Assembly: GCA_033816765.1 (NCBI GenBank)
Contig: CM066294.1
Span: 1,798,001 to 1,862,000 of the forward strand
DNA from: Nothopassalora personata
Lineage: Eukaryota; Ascomycota; Dothideomycetes; Mycosphaerellales; Mycosphaerellaceae
Length of the DNA: 64,000 nt
Direction: 5' to 3'
A program made the translations under genes and the position numbers. Below are positions 53,846-63,916 of the stretch, in pieces. Numbering within the stretch: the first letter of the stretch is position 1; every line of letters starts with the position of its first letter. Below the pieces are notes generated by a model that worked only from the letters and a program-made list of their open reading frames with translations, made no database searches and had not been told where the DNA came from.

Positions 53846-54180
53846 CGCTAAAGTCTATAGGCAGCTCACGACTTCGTCTACGGACAGCTCACATTCTGAC
53901 GACTTAATGAATTGCTGTTAAATGGGGAATACCCACCCCTACCCCTCCGCTGTATATAGGTCCTCGTACGAGATCCTTCCCCCCTTCGGATACCCCTCAT
54001 ACCGTAGGCCCCTCCTAGGATTTCTCGGCTACAGGAAACATAGAGGCTATTAGCCCTCGCCGGACGGGCATACGTTGTGCAGAGCGCTAGAGAGCAAAAA
54101 GCTCTTGATTAAATTTCCAGCAACGACTAAGAATATAGCTGCCCGTAGATGAAAACGTGAGCTGCCATTAGACTTTGCGC
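53846..54180. mobile_element. hAT-like MITE, 335 bases, with 8-base target-site duplication
   Basis: The 8-base string CCTTCTAA occurs on both sides (53838-53845 and 54181-54188) as a direct repeat. The ends are inverted copies. Over the first 44 bases, 34 positions pair without gaps, including AAAGTCTA, GGCAGCTCACG, TTC, TCTACGG and CAGCT; the outermost four bases do not match. Several mismatches are G/A or C/T. The interior codes for nothing. Short TIR elements with 8-base duplications are characteristic of the hAT superfamily, so this is probably a non-autonomous hAT element. A sub-repeat of cagctcac occurs twice inside the left end. Confidence 0.7.
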
Positions 54181-55085
54181 CCTTCTAAGAAGCCACTGTG
54201 GCAACCTGATTGAGAATAGCGTATGAACATTTTCGTGGGCTGTAGCTGATTGTTGCCGGAGCCGTCATCTTAGAGTCCGCCTATCGTGCTTGATCTATAG
54301 GGCTTGGCTGCACATACGTGAATCACGGTATGACGGCTCGAAGATGCTAAGTTCAACGTGGCACGAGTAGTACTTACATTGGATTCACAATCAATAGCGA
54401 CGAGCAGGGTCTAGTGCTCGACCATTCTACTGGAAATATCAACTATGATTATCAAGTTCTCACCATTCCAGCCTGCTCAGTGCCGGAGTCAGGCGAGTGA
54501 GATCGGAGTTGGGTCGGGCCATAGAACTGTAGTGGCCACATTGAAAGAGTGCGATGTTGCTCAGGTGGTGTTATCCAGCTTCGAGGTCCTGGGGCTCGTA
54601 GGAGTGCTGCTGCAACTTGCTAACATCCGACAGCACCCACTGAGCAACGGTCTTGGATATCCTCTACATCATGTTGTCCTGGAAGATAGAGACAGGTATC
54701 CAACAACAGTGTTGCCAGTGTTTGTATCCTCGTAGCCAGGGCCGGCAGGCGCGATCTTTGTCCATAGCATGGACTTTACCGCGTACATGCGATGTCACGA
54801 CCGACCGCGAGCATTGGTTCGTAATGTTGCTTCACGGCGTAAGTTGTCAAATTGTCAAAGAGGAAAACAATGCACACGCGACATTTAATCGAGGCAAGGC
54901 GCGATATCATCACGCTAACTAATGAGGGAAATGCAAGGATCGGCGCTGGCCGAGCAGGAAATTGTTCATTCACGCGACGTCGAGGATCTTTTGCTTTCTT
55001 CTTCTTTTCTCCTGGAGGTACGTACGCACATTCCAACGTCGACATTAGACCGTCTAACAATCCAAGACAGCTCACCACCGCCAAC
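54181..55085. other. Intergenic, no gene seen
   Basis: Right flank of the MITE and promoter of the phosphoribosyltransferase gene. A pyrimidine-rich stretch (ctttcttcttcttttctcc) lies at 54993-55011, 75 bases before the start codon, as in many fungal promoters. Confidence 0.5.
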
Positions 55086-55759
55086 ATGGTCGAGAAGCTC
55101 TACGTCACCTACAACCAAGTGAGCAGCGTCCCGTCCCATTCGCATACCCGCATCGAGTCCTAACACAACATGCACAGGTGCACAAACTCTGCCAAAATGC
55201 CGCAGACCGCATCCTCACCGACTTCAAACCAAACCTCATGATCGCCATCGGCGGCGGCGGCTACGTCCCCGCCCGCATCCTCCGCTCCTTCCTCAAAAAG
55301 CCCGGCAACCCAAACATCCCCATCCAAGCAATCGGCCTCTCCCTCTACGAGTCCCTCCCCACCGACAAAGAGGTCGAGCAACCCGGCACGAAAGTCACCC
55401 GGACCCAATGGCTCGATCTCAGCAGTCTGGAGATGGCGAATCTGATTGGGAAGAATGTGCTGATTGTGGATGAGGTGGATGATACGAGGACGACGTTGGA
55501 GTATGCGGTGAAGGAGCTGGAGAAGGATGTGGCGATTGCGGCGAAGAATGCTGGGCGCGAGGGGGAGGGCACCAAGTTCTCGATATTCGTGCTGCATAAC
55601 AAGGATAAGGTGAAGAGGGGCAAGTTGCCGGATGAGATGATCAATAACAATAGGTACATCGCGGCACGGACTGTGCCGGATTGGTGGATCAATTACCCAT
55701 GGGAAGCGACGGATATTGATGAGCATGATCGTCATGCGGCGGAGCAGGAGATTCGGTAG
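55086..55759 (+). CDS. XPT1: Xanthine phosphoribosyltransferase
   Basis: Two exons (55086-55118 and 55178-55759) with a 59-base intron give 204 residues. Exon 1 encodes only MVEKLYVTYNQ and exon 2 continues with VHKLCQNAADRIL. The type I phosphoribosyltransferase fold is shown by MIAIGGGGYVPARILRSFL near the N-terminus and by the PRPP-binding loop VLIVDEVDDTRTTLEYA (about 118-134), with the two adjacent acids EVDD. The C-terminus contains VPDWWINYPWEATDI, typical of the yeast Xpt1 and Hpt1 group. The enzyme salvages xanthine (and perhaps hypoxanthine or guanine) to the nucleotide in the cytosol. The choice of Xpt1 over Hpt1 is by overall resemblance. Confidence 0.88.
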
Positions 55760-56989
55760 GGTGTCGATGAGAGATCGGAGGGGGTCAGGGTAGGCGTTGG
55801 CACTGGGACCGAGACAACTCGTCTGTGGCGGCGGGGTGGGCTTATTTCGTGAGCGTTCAGAGCAGGAGGCACAAAAGTCTTGTCTCCAAAATGATACACC
55901 GAAAGATATACACCGCATGGCCATGCCATGTCTTTGCTTGGCAGAAAGTTCTTACATACCATCTCCACACCCGCTACTGCTTTCGACTGCCGATGTGCTA
56001 TCGAATCCTAGGGAGGAACAGAGCACAGCGCTCCGCACAAGGCATGGAGAGTCCCTCCAACGATCTTGCACATGGACCGCGAGAAGCATCAAATCAAGTC
56101 AAGTCAACCTGCCCAACCAGTCTACATCAAGTTGTTGCATGTGATCGACTGAGTCCATCAGTGCACATTCCACAGAAGTCGTGGGTGAGAAGCTACACAT
56201 TCCACCACAACCATCATCATCACTGCCTCTCGCCAGTCCCGACGATGAGTCTTGTGATCAAGTCAGCGGTAGCCCGTGGCCTTGGGAAAATCCTTCTGCT
56301 CTCAGAGCTCCAATCATCAGGGTACTGACGCGAACAATGTCGGGTCGGAGAGTAGACGATCCACAGGACTTCGGCGACCTCTAGACGGGTTTGCTCTTTT
56401 TGCCATGTTTTCTGCACTTCTTGTGCCTTCGCGATCACCTTGTACCAAGTCTTACGATACCTTCGGCGGGAGGGCGGCTTACGTATATAGAGGAGGAGCA
56501 ACCGTGTGCTGTCGATAGTCAGCACTGGCGGCTCAGTGGTCAAGGCCAAGTTGCTAGCGAGGCACGTTGCGTGCGCTGGCGACCTTGAAGACGGTAAGGC
56601 TGATTGATCATTGTCCCATGGCATCTGCCATGGACAGTCTTCATCAGTCCCGCTGTGGATATTACTAGACCGAGGGTGGTTGTTCTTTTTGCACTATCAG
56701 CACCTTAGTCGCGAGAGGAGGTAAAGATTGTTCAGCTTCTGCATGTCATTCATGGCATGACGACAATTGAAGCTCAGATAGTAGTACATTGCTCACGCTT
56801 GAGTGGTCCAGGACGCTAAAGATACTGAATCCAAGCACTGTCCAATATGAGACTGGACGCGACTATTCTTCCCAATGATAGAGTCGATCCTGCCGTTGTG
56901 CTTATCATCATTCATCGCTCTCCCTGCACGCACCCTGAGGTACTGCTTGGTTCACTGATTTCGGCCTGCTTCACGCATTGGTGTTGAGA
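55760..56989. other. Intergenic between two convergent genes
   Basis: 1.2 kb containing short frames only; the 134-codon minus-strand frame at 56624-56220 has no domain. Confidence 0.45.
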
Positions 56990-59900
56990 TCAACCAAGTT
57001 CATCTTCACGAGCAACGCTGTTCGCAGGTAGCTTGTCTCGTAGCCATCGCAAAGTAGCTTCGGTTCCTTTCTGCAGGAGCTGACGATTCGGAACGCGGAA
57101 TGCATTGTTCCTGACCTCCAGGTTCTTCAGGCCTTCATTCCACAGTAGACCAATCTCTGCGGGAAGCTGCTCGACATCATTGTCCGCCAGGTTCACAGTG
57201 ATCAGGCCGCGCAGTGAGTCAGCCGTGATAGTCCTAATCTTGTTATCGCTCGCGAACAGCGTCCTCAGCGATGGGAACGATTTATGTAAAGCGGGTAGGA
57301 CTCCTGATATGCGGTTGGCGCAGATGTTGAGCTCTCGCATATCCGGTGCTACGAGATGCGTTACCAGTGGCTCGAGTGATGTGAGCTTGCACGTGCTAAG
57401 GTTTAGCTCCTGTAGTGCTGGCAGCTCAAGGTCGTCCGAGAGGTAGTCTGCTGCGAGTACATTGTGCGACAGGTCCAGCACGCGCAGATCTTGGCCCACC
57501 CAGAGAGCGGGTGGGATGCAAGTGATCTTGTTGTGGTGCAGGCGAATTTGCTTGACTTCTTCACTACGCAGGAATGAGCCCAGCTTCGTGTTCAGGTCGT
57601 CTGAGAGTTCCTTGGAGGCCAGGTCCAGCACACCATTCCCGTGCACTGACCACATCGATGCCGAGAATTCGGCGTCTCCTATGACCGTGACCGGGCTAGT
57701 TGATTCGTCCGTATCGAGTCCGTTGTCGTCAGGCGCCAGTCGAGCCTTCAACTCCTGCTTGATGTCGTTGGCAGTCATGCTGAGGAATCTCTTCTCACGC
57801 AACGGGTTGGCTGCAAGTATGAGCGACTCCAAGCCCTCCATATTTGCGATTTTAGGGTCGAGAGTACGAAGCTCATTGCCTGTAAGGCTAACGTTCCGCA
57901 GCTTCATTAATGTTGTAAAGCCTTCTGGTAGGTCTGTCACTTTGTTGTCGCCGACTGCAAGCGTGAACAAGCTGTTCCAGCCGCTGACAGGTGGTAGACC
58001 AGTGAGGTGATTGTTCGTCACATCTAGATTGACCAATCGTGGTAGGTCCAGGTTCTCTTCAAAAGTCAGCGCCGCGAGGGAGTTGTTGGCCACGTTAAGG
58101 AATTGCAAAGTTGGGTGCCCACTCGGGCCACCGAGTGGGAATAGAGAAGCTATCAAAGCATTGCCACTGGCGTCCAGCTCGGTCAAGGGCACTTGTTGCA
58201 GAGCGTCCATCGGGAGTGCAGTGAGCTGATTTCCGGAAACATTCAGCACTTTTAAGCTTACAAGCTCGCGAAGTGCCTCTGGTAGGCTCAGTAATCTGTT
58301 GGCCTGCAGGTCGAGCGTCTCCAGCGCGGGCAATTCGCAGACACTGGTTGGCAAGTTGCCCGAAAGATTGTTGTTGCCCAGCTTGAGGTCCTTGAGCGTT
58401 TTGATCTGGCTGATGACATCGAAGACGCCATTGTCGAGCTTGTTGTGAGCCACGTTCAGAACAGTCAGTCGCTCTAAGCGCCTCAGACCCATCGGAAGCG
58501 TCTGCAGAAGATTGTCGTGGAAGTCAAGGAGCTGCAGTCCGCCAAATTGGTTACCTCCTGAGTGCTCATCCGCCGAAAGCTCATCTGCCGAAAGATCGGG
58601 AAAGTCGACATCTTCCAACACCTCCAACTTGTTATTTGCGGCAAAGAGCTTAGTCAAATCGACAAGCTCAGCCCATTTAACATTGCCGGCCTCCATCGCA
58701 GCAGCGCCGTACATCTGACGAACCTCTTCTGGTATCTGCTTAAGATCCAGTCCTGCAATGTTGAGCTTGCCATCTGTTCGTGCGGCATTGATGCGATTCT
58801 TCAAGATGTGCTTTTCATCTTTGGGTGCATTGAATGGGTTCTTATGCATCTCGACGCTGTCGTCCACAGCCTCGACACTCGCTGGTGCTGGTGTATCTTG
58901 CAATGAATCGTGCTTGGCGGCCTTCTCCTTTCTCGCAGCAGCTTTTGCTGCAGCGATCTGCTCGCGCAAGGCGGCGGACGAGTTCGAGACCACACGTTTC
59001 GGCTCACTTGGCGCTGCCGCTGGCTTTGGGATATCTACTGTGAGACGCTTGGCTGGCGAGTTGAAGGCATCACCCAATGCTAGCTTCGGCTTCGATAGTC
59101 GTGACGTTGCTGCCGTTCTATTGCCCATCGAAGTTTTCACACCGTTCCCATTACTCGCTGCGGCAGTGGCTTGCTTTGGCGGGGAGCTCGATCGAGGCGT
59201 TCCAGCAGGCTTGGCAGCTTGGAGTCTGCTGGCAAACGGTCCGCTGATATCACGCCGGGTCGCTGCAGCAGAGCCAACACTAGGGAGTCTGCTGCCGACT
59301 CGCGAAGCAGGCTGTGCGCTGGCAGGTGCTTTCTTCGTCGGTACAGTCGGCTTGATGTTTGATCTTCCGAACGTCCCATCACTGGTTCCGGGTCTACATC
59401 CATTGCTTCCATTCCGGCTTAGACTGGATCCCGGCCGTGGTGGAGGAGGACCCATGGGACTCTCAATGGGATTGAAGAAGCTGGATCGCCGTCGTTCCTT
59501 CGGCGTGGATGGCAAGGATTGCAGGCTTTCGATCGTTCGCGCAGTCAAGGACGGTCGAGAAGTCTTCCGCTGTTGCGCCGGCGGAACATGATGATCTGGT
59601 TCGAAATATTCTTGAGGCTCTGCTATAGCCTCTTCGAACGTCTCGCCACGATAGCCCAGACGAGAACCTTGCTGGGAAGCCGAACGGAAACTGTCGAGAG
59701 AAGCAAGTCGATCGTCGGTCTCGTCGTGATGGCCATTGGTGGGCGGTTTGAGACTGGCGATGGATGACTTCTTGTTCAATGGGTGCTTGACACGTGACGT
59801 CGTTGCTGCAGTCGCTGCAGAAGCTGGCTTGGCGCCATATCTGCTGATTCCAGATGAGGGCAGGTTCGTGCGGGAGGCGACGGGCTTGGAGGAGGATGCT

Positions 59901-60172
59901 GCTGCTGCTGGCCTGACATCTAATTCTGCGGAAGGCAATAATGAGGTCGAGACTCGCTTGGTCAGTCTCGAGGTATTTTGGGCGGCAGTTCCCTTAAGGG
60001 GAATTGTGGGTGTTGGTATTGATACATGGGCGGAAGCGGGAGGTGGGGGTGGTGGTTGTGGGGCAGCACCCTGAGTCGGCGGCCTCGTCTTTGGCAATGG
60101 CGCTGGGAGTCGAGAGCCGGGACGAGGCAAGGCAGAACGCTTGACTGCGGGTTTCGACGTGTCCATGTTCAT
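56990..60172 (-). CDS. Large leucine-rich-repeat protein (LRRC40/Soc2-like)
   Basis: A single exon encodes 1060 residues from the ATG at 60172 (MNMDTSKPAVKRSALPRPGS). An in-frame ATG at 60259 would add 29 residues from the leader. The first 480 residues are disordered, rich in Pro, Ser, Ala and Arg (PRPGSRLPAPLPKTRPPTQG at the start). Two blocks of leucine-rich repeats follow, from about 520 to 820 and 885 to 1040, with the LxxLxLxxN pattern (for example LPALETLDLQANRLLSLPEA). An insert lies near 825-880. The end is charged (NSVAREDELG). The repeats suggest a horseshoe for binding partners, and the family is a cytoplasmic scaffold type. No enzyme domain is present. The antisense frame of 277 codons at 58758 is a shadow. 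Confidence 0.9.
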   Translation of the reverse strand: MNMDTSKPAVKRSALPRPGSRLPAPLPKTRPPTQGAAPQPPPPPPASAHVSIPTPTIPLKGTAAQNTSRLTKRVSTSLLPSAELDVRPAAAASSSKPVASRTNLPSSGISRYGAKPASAATAATTSRVKHPLNKKSSIASLKPPTNGHHDETDDRLASLDSFRSASQQGSRLGYRGETFEEAIAEPQEYFEPDHHVPPAQQRKTSRPSLTARTIESLQSLPSTPKERRRSSFFNPIESPMGPPPPRPGSSLSRNGSNGCRPGTSDGTFGRSNIKPTVPTKKAPASAQPASRVGSRLPSVGSAAATRRDISGPFASRLQAAKPAGTPRSSSPPKQATAAASNGNGVKTSMGNRTAATSRLSKPKLALGDAFNSPAKRLTVDIPKPAAAPSEPKRVVSNSSAALREQIAAAKAAARKEKAAKHDSLQDTPAPASVEAVDDSVEMHKNPFNAPKDEKHILKNRINAARTDGKLNIAGLDLKQIPEEVRQMYGAAAMEAGNVKWAELVDLTKLFAANNKLEVLEDVDFPDLSADELSADEHSGGNQFGGLQLLDFHDNLLQTLPMGLRRLERLTVLNVAHNKLDNGVFDVISQIKTLKDLKLGNNNLSGNLPTSVCELPALETLDLQANRLLSLPEALRELVSLKVLNVSGNQLTALPMDALQQVPLTELDASGNALIASLFPLGGPSGHPTLQFLNVANNSLAALTFEENLDLPRLVNLDVTNNHLTGLPPVSGWNSLFTLAVGDNKVTDLPEGFTTLMKLRNVSLTGNELRTLDPKIANMEGLESLILAANPLREKRFLSMTANDIKQELKARLAPDDNGLDTDESTSPVTVIGDAEFSASMWSVHGNGVLDLASKELSDDLNTKLGSFLRSEEVKQIRLHHNKITCIPPALWVGQDLRVLDLSHNVLAADYLSDDLELPALQELNLSTCKLTSLEPLVTHLVAPDMRELNICANRISGVLPALHKSFPSLRTLFASDNKIRTITADSLRGLITVNLADNDVEQLPAEIGLLWNEGLKNLEVRNNAFRVPNRQLLQKGTEATLRWLRDKLPANSVAREDELG

Positions 60173-60447
60173 TCCATAATAAGTCGTGTGCTCGGGGGTG
60201 TATGCGTGCGGAGGGTGGGTGTGCCGATTCAAGGGGTCTCTAGTTCTACCTGCAAGCACTACAGTATACTTTCGGCAGTGTAAGTGAGTGCTAGCGCGCG
60301 CCGTTGCTGTGGTGAGCAGCGTGAAGGTGGGGGGCGAGGGGCGCGGTCAGGCCAGCCACATTGATTGATTATTATTGTCCAACCTTTTGCAGACGACGGA
60401 GCAAGATGAGAAAAAAGGCTTGCGGATGCCTCATTTGCGAAGAATAG

Positions 60448-60492
60448 CCATTGCCATCGCCACTGCCGTTGCCAGTGCCAGTGCCAGTGCCA
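60448..60492. repeat. Imperfect hexanucleotide repeat (gccagt/gccatt)
   Basis: About 45 bases made of ccattgcc, ccatcgcc, cactgcc and ccagtgcc units lie 40-85 bases before the next start codon. They fall in the leader of the plus-strand gene, inside a frame that is open but not believed to be translated. Confidence 0.8.
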
Positions 60493-60531
60493 TTCCTCTC
60501 ACCACTTTCACCACCAACACATTCAGTCAGC

Positions 60532-62013
60532 ATGGACGCGCAATTGTCGCAAGAGGCGATTGACAGTTTGCTGCTGCCCGCCACACCAGAGCTGTCGCAT
60601 ACCGCAATCCCGCCCACCAACGACACGCCTGCAGCGCTCTCCACGATGCTGCAGTCCGGTCGCGCAGACAATCGGACACCACCGCCCTCAGCCCAAATCC
60701 CGACATCGTCGAGTCGCACGAAGACAGCGACGCCGCCCGTGTCGCACATCTCGACCCCGCCTCCAAGCATGGAGATTGCCGTGTCGGGCACACGATTCAC
60801 TGAAAGCACATCGGGGACCATGAGTCTCGAAGACTTGGAGTCGGCGTCGATCGAGCAGCTGAAGACGAAGGTCGTGGAGCTTCAGGCGGCGGTGCAGGAG
60901 GCCAAGATGTCGGCCGCGCACCACAAGCTGCAATATCAGATGCTGTCGCAGGAAAGTTCCGCTGCTCTGGAGCGCATGAAGATGGAGGCGAGCATGAGCG
61001 AGCAGGAGAACAGAATCATCCACAAGGCGGAGCATGCCAGAGCCGCCACCACGCCCGTGCAGACGCTGCACGAGGGCACCATCCCCGTGCACAAAGGCCT
61101 ATATCAGAGCATGTGTCGCGACATGCAGCTTCTCAGAGAGAGCAACAATGCCTTGACGGCGCAGTTCGAGCAGCAGCAACAGTACATGGAGCGGCAAGAT
61201 GACGAGATCGCCAGCCTGACAGACAAGGTCGACCTCATGCGCCAACGCATCCACGCGCACCGCGGTCAGTCGCAGAAGTACAGACAACCTCCCACCTCCC
61301 GTCGCGTGGAAGGCACACCTCGCTCCGCGTATAGCACGCCACAGCACATTCGAAGTCATCCTGCGACTCAGCATCAACCGCAGCCATTCGCAGCTTTGCT
61401 TCAAGCTTCGGAGATGGCCAGCCAAGAGTCGGCGCGCACCGCTGCTGGTCGCGGCACGTCTGCGAAGAAGGGACACACCAGGCATGCCAACAGCATGTCC
61501 AGTCTACCGTCCACGCCACGCCGCTCGCAAAAGCTGCAGCCGCCATTCTATCAGACTCCCTCTGGCCGCCACCAGCCACTGAAGGTGTCTTCGACAGCAC
61601 CAGTGCCGCGCACTAGTGCCTTGAGAACACCTGATGTCTACAGCCTGCAGTCTTTACCGGTACCTTTGCCGCAGGGTCCTCCATCGGATGGCACTGTTAG
61701 TGCTTCGGACAATGAGGACGACAGCGAAGCCGAAACCGATATCATCGAACAAGATGATGAAGTCCCGGAATCGCAAGCATCACGTTCGGCGTCACAAATG
61801 CTACGGACCAGTCAAGAAGAACAGCAGGCGAAGCGAGAGAGCTTCAAGGGAAGTGGCATGTTGCCACCAAAGACCGACGGCATGAGGCAGACGAAATTAT
61901 TTGGCCAGCTACGTAAGGCGGGCGTTGATCGAGGTGATGGTCCCCTTGCAAAGCGTGCGAGGACAAGTGAGGGTGTCGGGCTTGGTATTGCTGGCGTGGG
62001 AGTGAGGGATTAG
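60532..62013 (+). CDS. Coiled-coil protein of unknown function
   Basis: A single exon encodes 493 residues if translation starts at 60532 (MDAQLSQEAIDSLLLPATPE). The frame extends upstream to 60451 only through a repetitive leader. Residues 98-150 and 205-250 have heptad-like stretches of helix (SIEQLKTKVVELQAAVQEAK; TAQFEQQQQYMERQDDEIAS). The rest is rich in Ser, Thr, Pro and Gln, with an acidic patch near 405-425 (DNEDDSEAETDIIEQDDE). No recognised domain is present. It starts 360 bases from the divergent leucine-rich-repeat gene, so the two may share a promoter. Low-complexity coiled-coil proteins of this type often belong to the cytoskeleton or spindle pole, but nothing here proves it. 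Confidence 0.8.
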   Translation: MDAQLSQEAIDSLLLPATPELSHTAIPPTNDTPAALSTMLQSGRADNRTPPPSAQIPTSSSRTKTATPPVSHISTPPPSMEIAVSGTRFTESTSGTMSLEDLESASIEQLKTKVVELQAAVQEAKMSAAHHKLQYQMLSQESSAALERMKMEASMSEQENRIIHKAEHARAATTPVQTLHEGTIPVHKGLYQSMCRDMQLLRESNNALTAQFEQQQQYMERQDDEIASLTDKVDLMRQRIHAHRGQSQKYRQPPTSRRVEGTPRSAYSTPQHIRSHPATQHQPQPFAALLQASEMASQESARTAAGRGTSAKKGHTRHANSMSSLPSTPRRSQKLQPPFYQTPSGRHQPLKVSSTAPVPRTSALRTPDVYSLQSLPVPLPQGPPSDGTVSASDNEDDSEAETDIIEQDDEVPESQASRSASQMLRTSQEEQQAKRESFKGSGMLPPKTDGMRQTKLFGQLRKAGVDRGDGPLAKRARTSEGVGLGIAGVGVRD

Positions 62014-62595
62014 GTGACTTTTGAGACAACCGCCAAGAGGCAGGATATACCCAAATGCAACTGAATGACGGTCCGAAGGTAAAGAGCAGGATGTATGCGT
62101 GACACTCGCATCGCCAAATGCAAGACATGTCACGACATGCAAGTCGATGCGCTGTCAGATACTCGCCTCAGGTGGAAACCGCTCTTCGCCCTGCGACCGC
62201 ATTCACTCTATTTCTTTCAGCAGGTGGTTCAAGCTGCCTAGGTGAGCTCTCGTAGCCCACGTTCACCTCACCTCACTTGTGATGGCATTCAAAAGGTGGT
62301 TGGTGTTCTTTCTTTCCTTCCACTTTCACCACTATCGACGGAGGCACCTCAAGCTTCACGCACCGCAACAGTCAACATGATCGTGCCGAGACGTCACACC
62401 AGCAGAAAGGATGGCGGTCTCGCAGTGATCAAGGTAACGAGATTACGAATCTACGGCTGAGAATGACTTACTGACCCGAAGCAGAGAGGCTACGCCATCC
62501 GCAATGACATCCGTGAAGCAGCGACCCACTGCCGCAAGTCTAAGATCTCTAAGCCGCAACGAGCAGCAACAAGACCTCGCACAAGCACTCACTGC
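62014..62595. other. Intergenic, with a possible first exon of the F-box-like gene
   Basis: An ATG at 62377 opens MIVPRRHTSRKDGGLAVIK, which ends at a gtaacg donor at 62434. After a 51-base intron (branch ctgac, acceptor gcag at 62484) the frame continues without a stop into the F-box-like gene. If used, that gene would have 375 residues instead of 319. Confidence 0.4.
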
Positions 62596-63555
62596 ATGTC
62601 GACCCGTGGCATCACTACCCAGCAAAGCCGGGATACAGTAATGGACACCGCCGAGCTCTTTGAGGCAATCCTCCTCCAGCTCCCGATCTCCGACTTGATC
62701 AAGTACCGCACCGTCAACAGATACTGGTTCAGCGTCATTTACGGCTCTCCAAAGTTGAGCCAGAAACTCTTCCTCTCACCAACACCTGCTGACAACGATC
62801 CACTATGGATTTACAATCACAAGCACAACACGCTCGCAGCCTACACCACACGCAACGACGACATCCGCGCTATCGAGACTCGTGAACAACACGCTGCCTA
62901 CGAGTACTGGCGAAAACAGCATTTCATGATGAGGCCCTCCATCCTCAACCCAATCCTCTTCACCACCGACCCCGCTGACATACGCCCCTCCCTCCTCCGT
63001 CGCGCAAGTCTATGCGAATCGATCCGCTTCCGCTTCGCTCCCAACCTACGCCTGCTCGGAGAGCCCAACATCCACCACGAGATGTTCCTCTGCCAACCAC
63101 CAGTCGAAGAAGTCCAAATGCAGGTCTTCTACCACCCCGAGAAATCCACGCGCCGTGGCCGTCCTTTGACGACCGGCCAGGAAGGCCTGGTGGTGAAGAG
63201 TGCGGGCGGCGTCAAATTCAAGCACGTCTTGCAAGCCTTTCTGACCCACGTCGGACCGGGAAGTGACTTGCTACCCAGCACTGGATATCACATTGAATGC
63301 AGGCCACAAAAGACTTTCAAGAGTATCGTATACCTCTTGGGCGCTATCTTCGCGGATGATGAGGCGGTCCATGTTATTGAAGGAACGGGCGAGAAGAATG
63401 CTCTTAGTCCGATGGCTGAGAAGATGATGAGACGCGACTGCCTTGAGGGAGCAGAGCAGAGCGGTGAGAAAGAGGTTGGAGCGTACTGGTCAGTCGAGGA
63501 TCAGGAATGGGCTGAGAAGCGCTATCACGCTGCTGTTGGCGACTTGCGTATCTGA
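62596..63555 (+). CDS. F-box-like protein
   Basis: An open frame of 319 residues (304 if the Met at 62641 starts it). Residues 16-50 read MDTAELFEAILLQLPISDLI, then KYRTVNRYWFSVIYGSPKL, the pattern of an F-box with its LPxxDL turn and W. The rest has no clear repeat or WD motif but keeps an even, folded-looking composition up to about 300. F-box proteins usually recruit targets to SCF ubiquitin ligases, and many ascomycete members have no known partner. An upstream exon at 62377 with an in-frame intron is possible, so the start is uncertain. Confidence 0.75.
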   Translation: MSTRGITTQQSRDTVMDTAELFEAILLQLPISDLIKYRTVNRYWFSVIYGSPKLSQKLFLSPTPADNDPLWIYNHKHNTLAAYTTRNDDIRAIETREQHAAYEYWRKQHFMMRPSILNPILFTTDPADIRPSLLRRASLCESIRFRFAPNLRLLGEPNIHHEMFLCQPPVEEVQMQVFYHPEKSTRRGRPLTTGQEGLVVKSAGGVKFKHVLQAFLTHVGPGSDLLPSTGYHIECRPQKTFKSIVYLLGAIFADDEAVHVIEGTGEKNALSPMAEKMMRRDCLEGAEQSGEKEVGAYWSVEDQEWAEKRYHAAVGDLRI

Positions 63556-63626
63556 CTGCTGAGGCATGTGATGAAGGGCGGGAGAGTGTGAGTGGTGACA
63601 TTGGTATCTTGGAAGCTATGATGGCA

Positions 63627-63658
63627 GATGATGATCATGATGATGATGATGATGATGA
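63627..63658. repeat. (GAT)n trinucleotide repeat
   Basis: About 32 bases of GAT with a single interruption (gatgatcatgat), just after the F-box-like gene, in noncoding sequence. Confidence 0.9.
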
Positions 63659-63755
63659 CGGCCAATGAGGCATGTGAGACGGCATCATTATCTTGGAAGC
63701 AACTGAACAGCGATGAATGGGACGAGTGGAGTGTACTGTAAGGATGGCAGTGCCG

Positions 63756-63916
63756 TCACGAAATCAAAGAGACATGTGGTGAAGTGCAGATTGCAATGAA
63801 ACTCATTTTCCCTTCCCGGGCCTCGTAAACACGGCATAGCTTCGCTAAGCACATGCCTCGAATCTCAATCTCGACCTTGAATCGCATCAGAATGTCCATT
63901 GTGGATCGGAGGCCAT
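63756..63916 (-). CDS. Probable last exon of a gene leaving the window
   Basis: On the minus strand a strong branch site and acceptor (gctgactaaag...cctacag) end at 63917. The frame starting in phase 2 at 63916 is open to a TGA at 63756, about 53 codons, reading GLRSTMDILMRFKVEIEIRG and then MCLAKLCRVYEAREGKMSFI. The frames of the other two phases stop after a few codons. The donor and the rest lie beyond position 64000 or too near it to see. The product is unknown. Confidence 0.5.

Noticed and set aside
58758..59591. 277-codon plus-strand frame inside the leucine-rich-repeat gene
   Set aside because: It is antisense to a low-complexity Ser/Pro/Ala-rich region; composition (Leu, Ala and Phe runs) follows from that.
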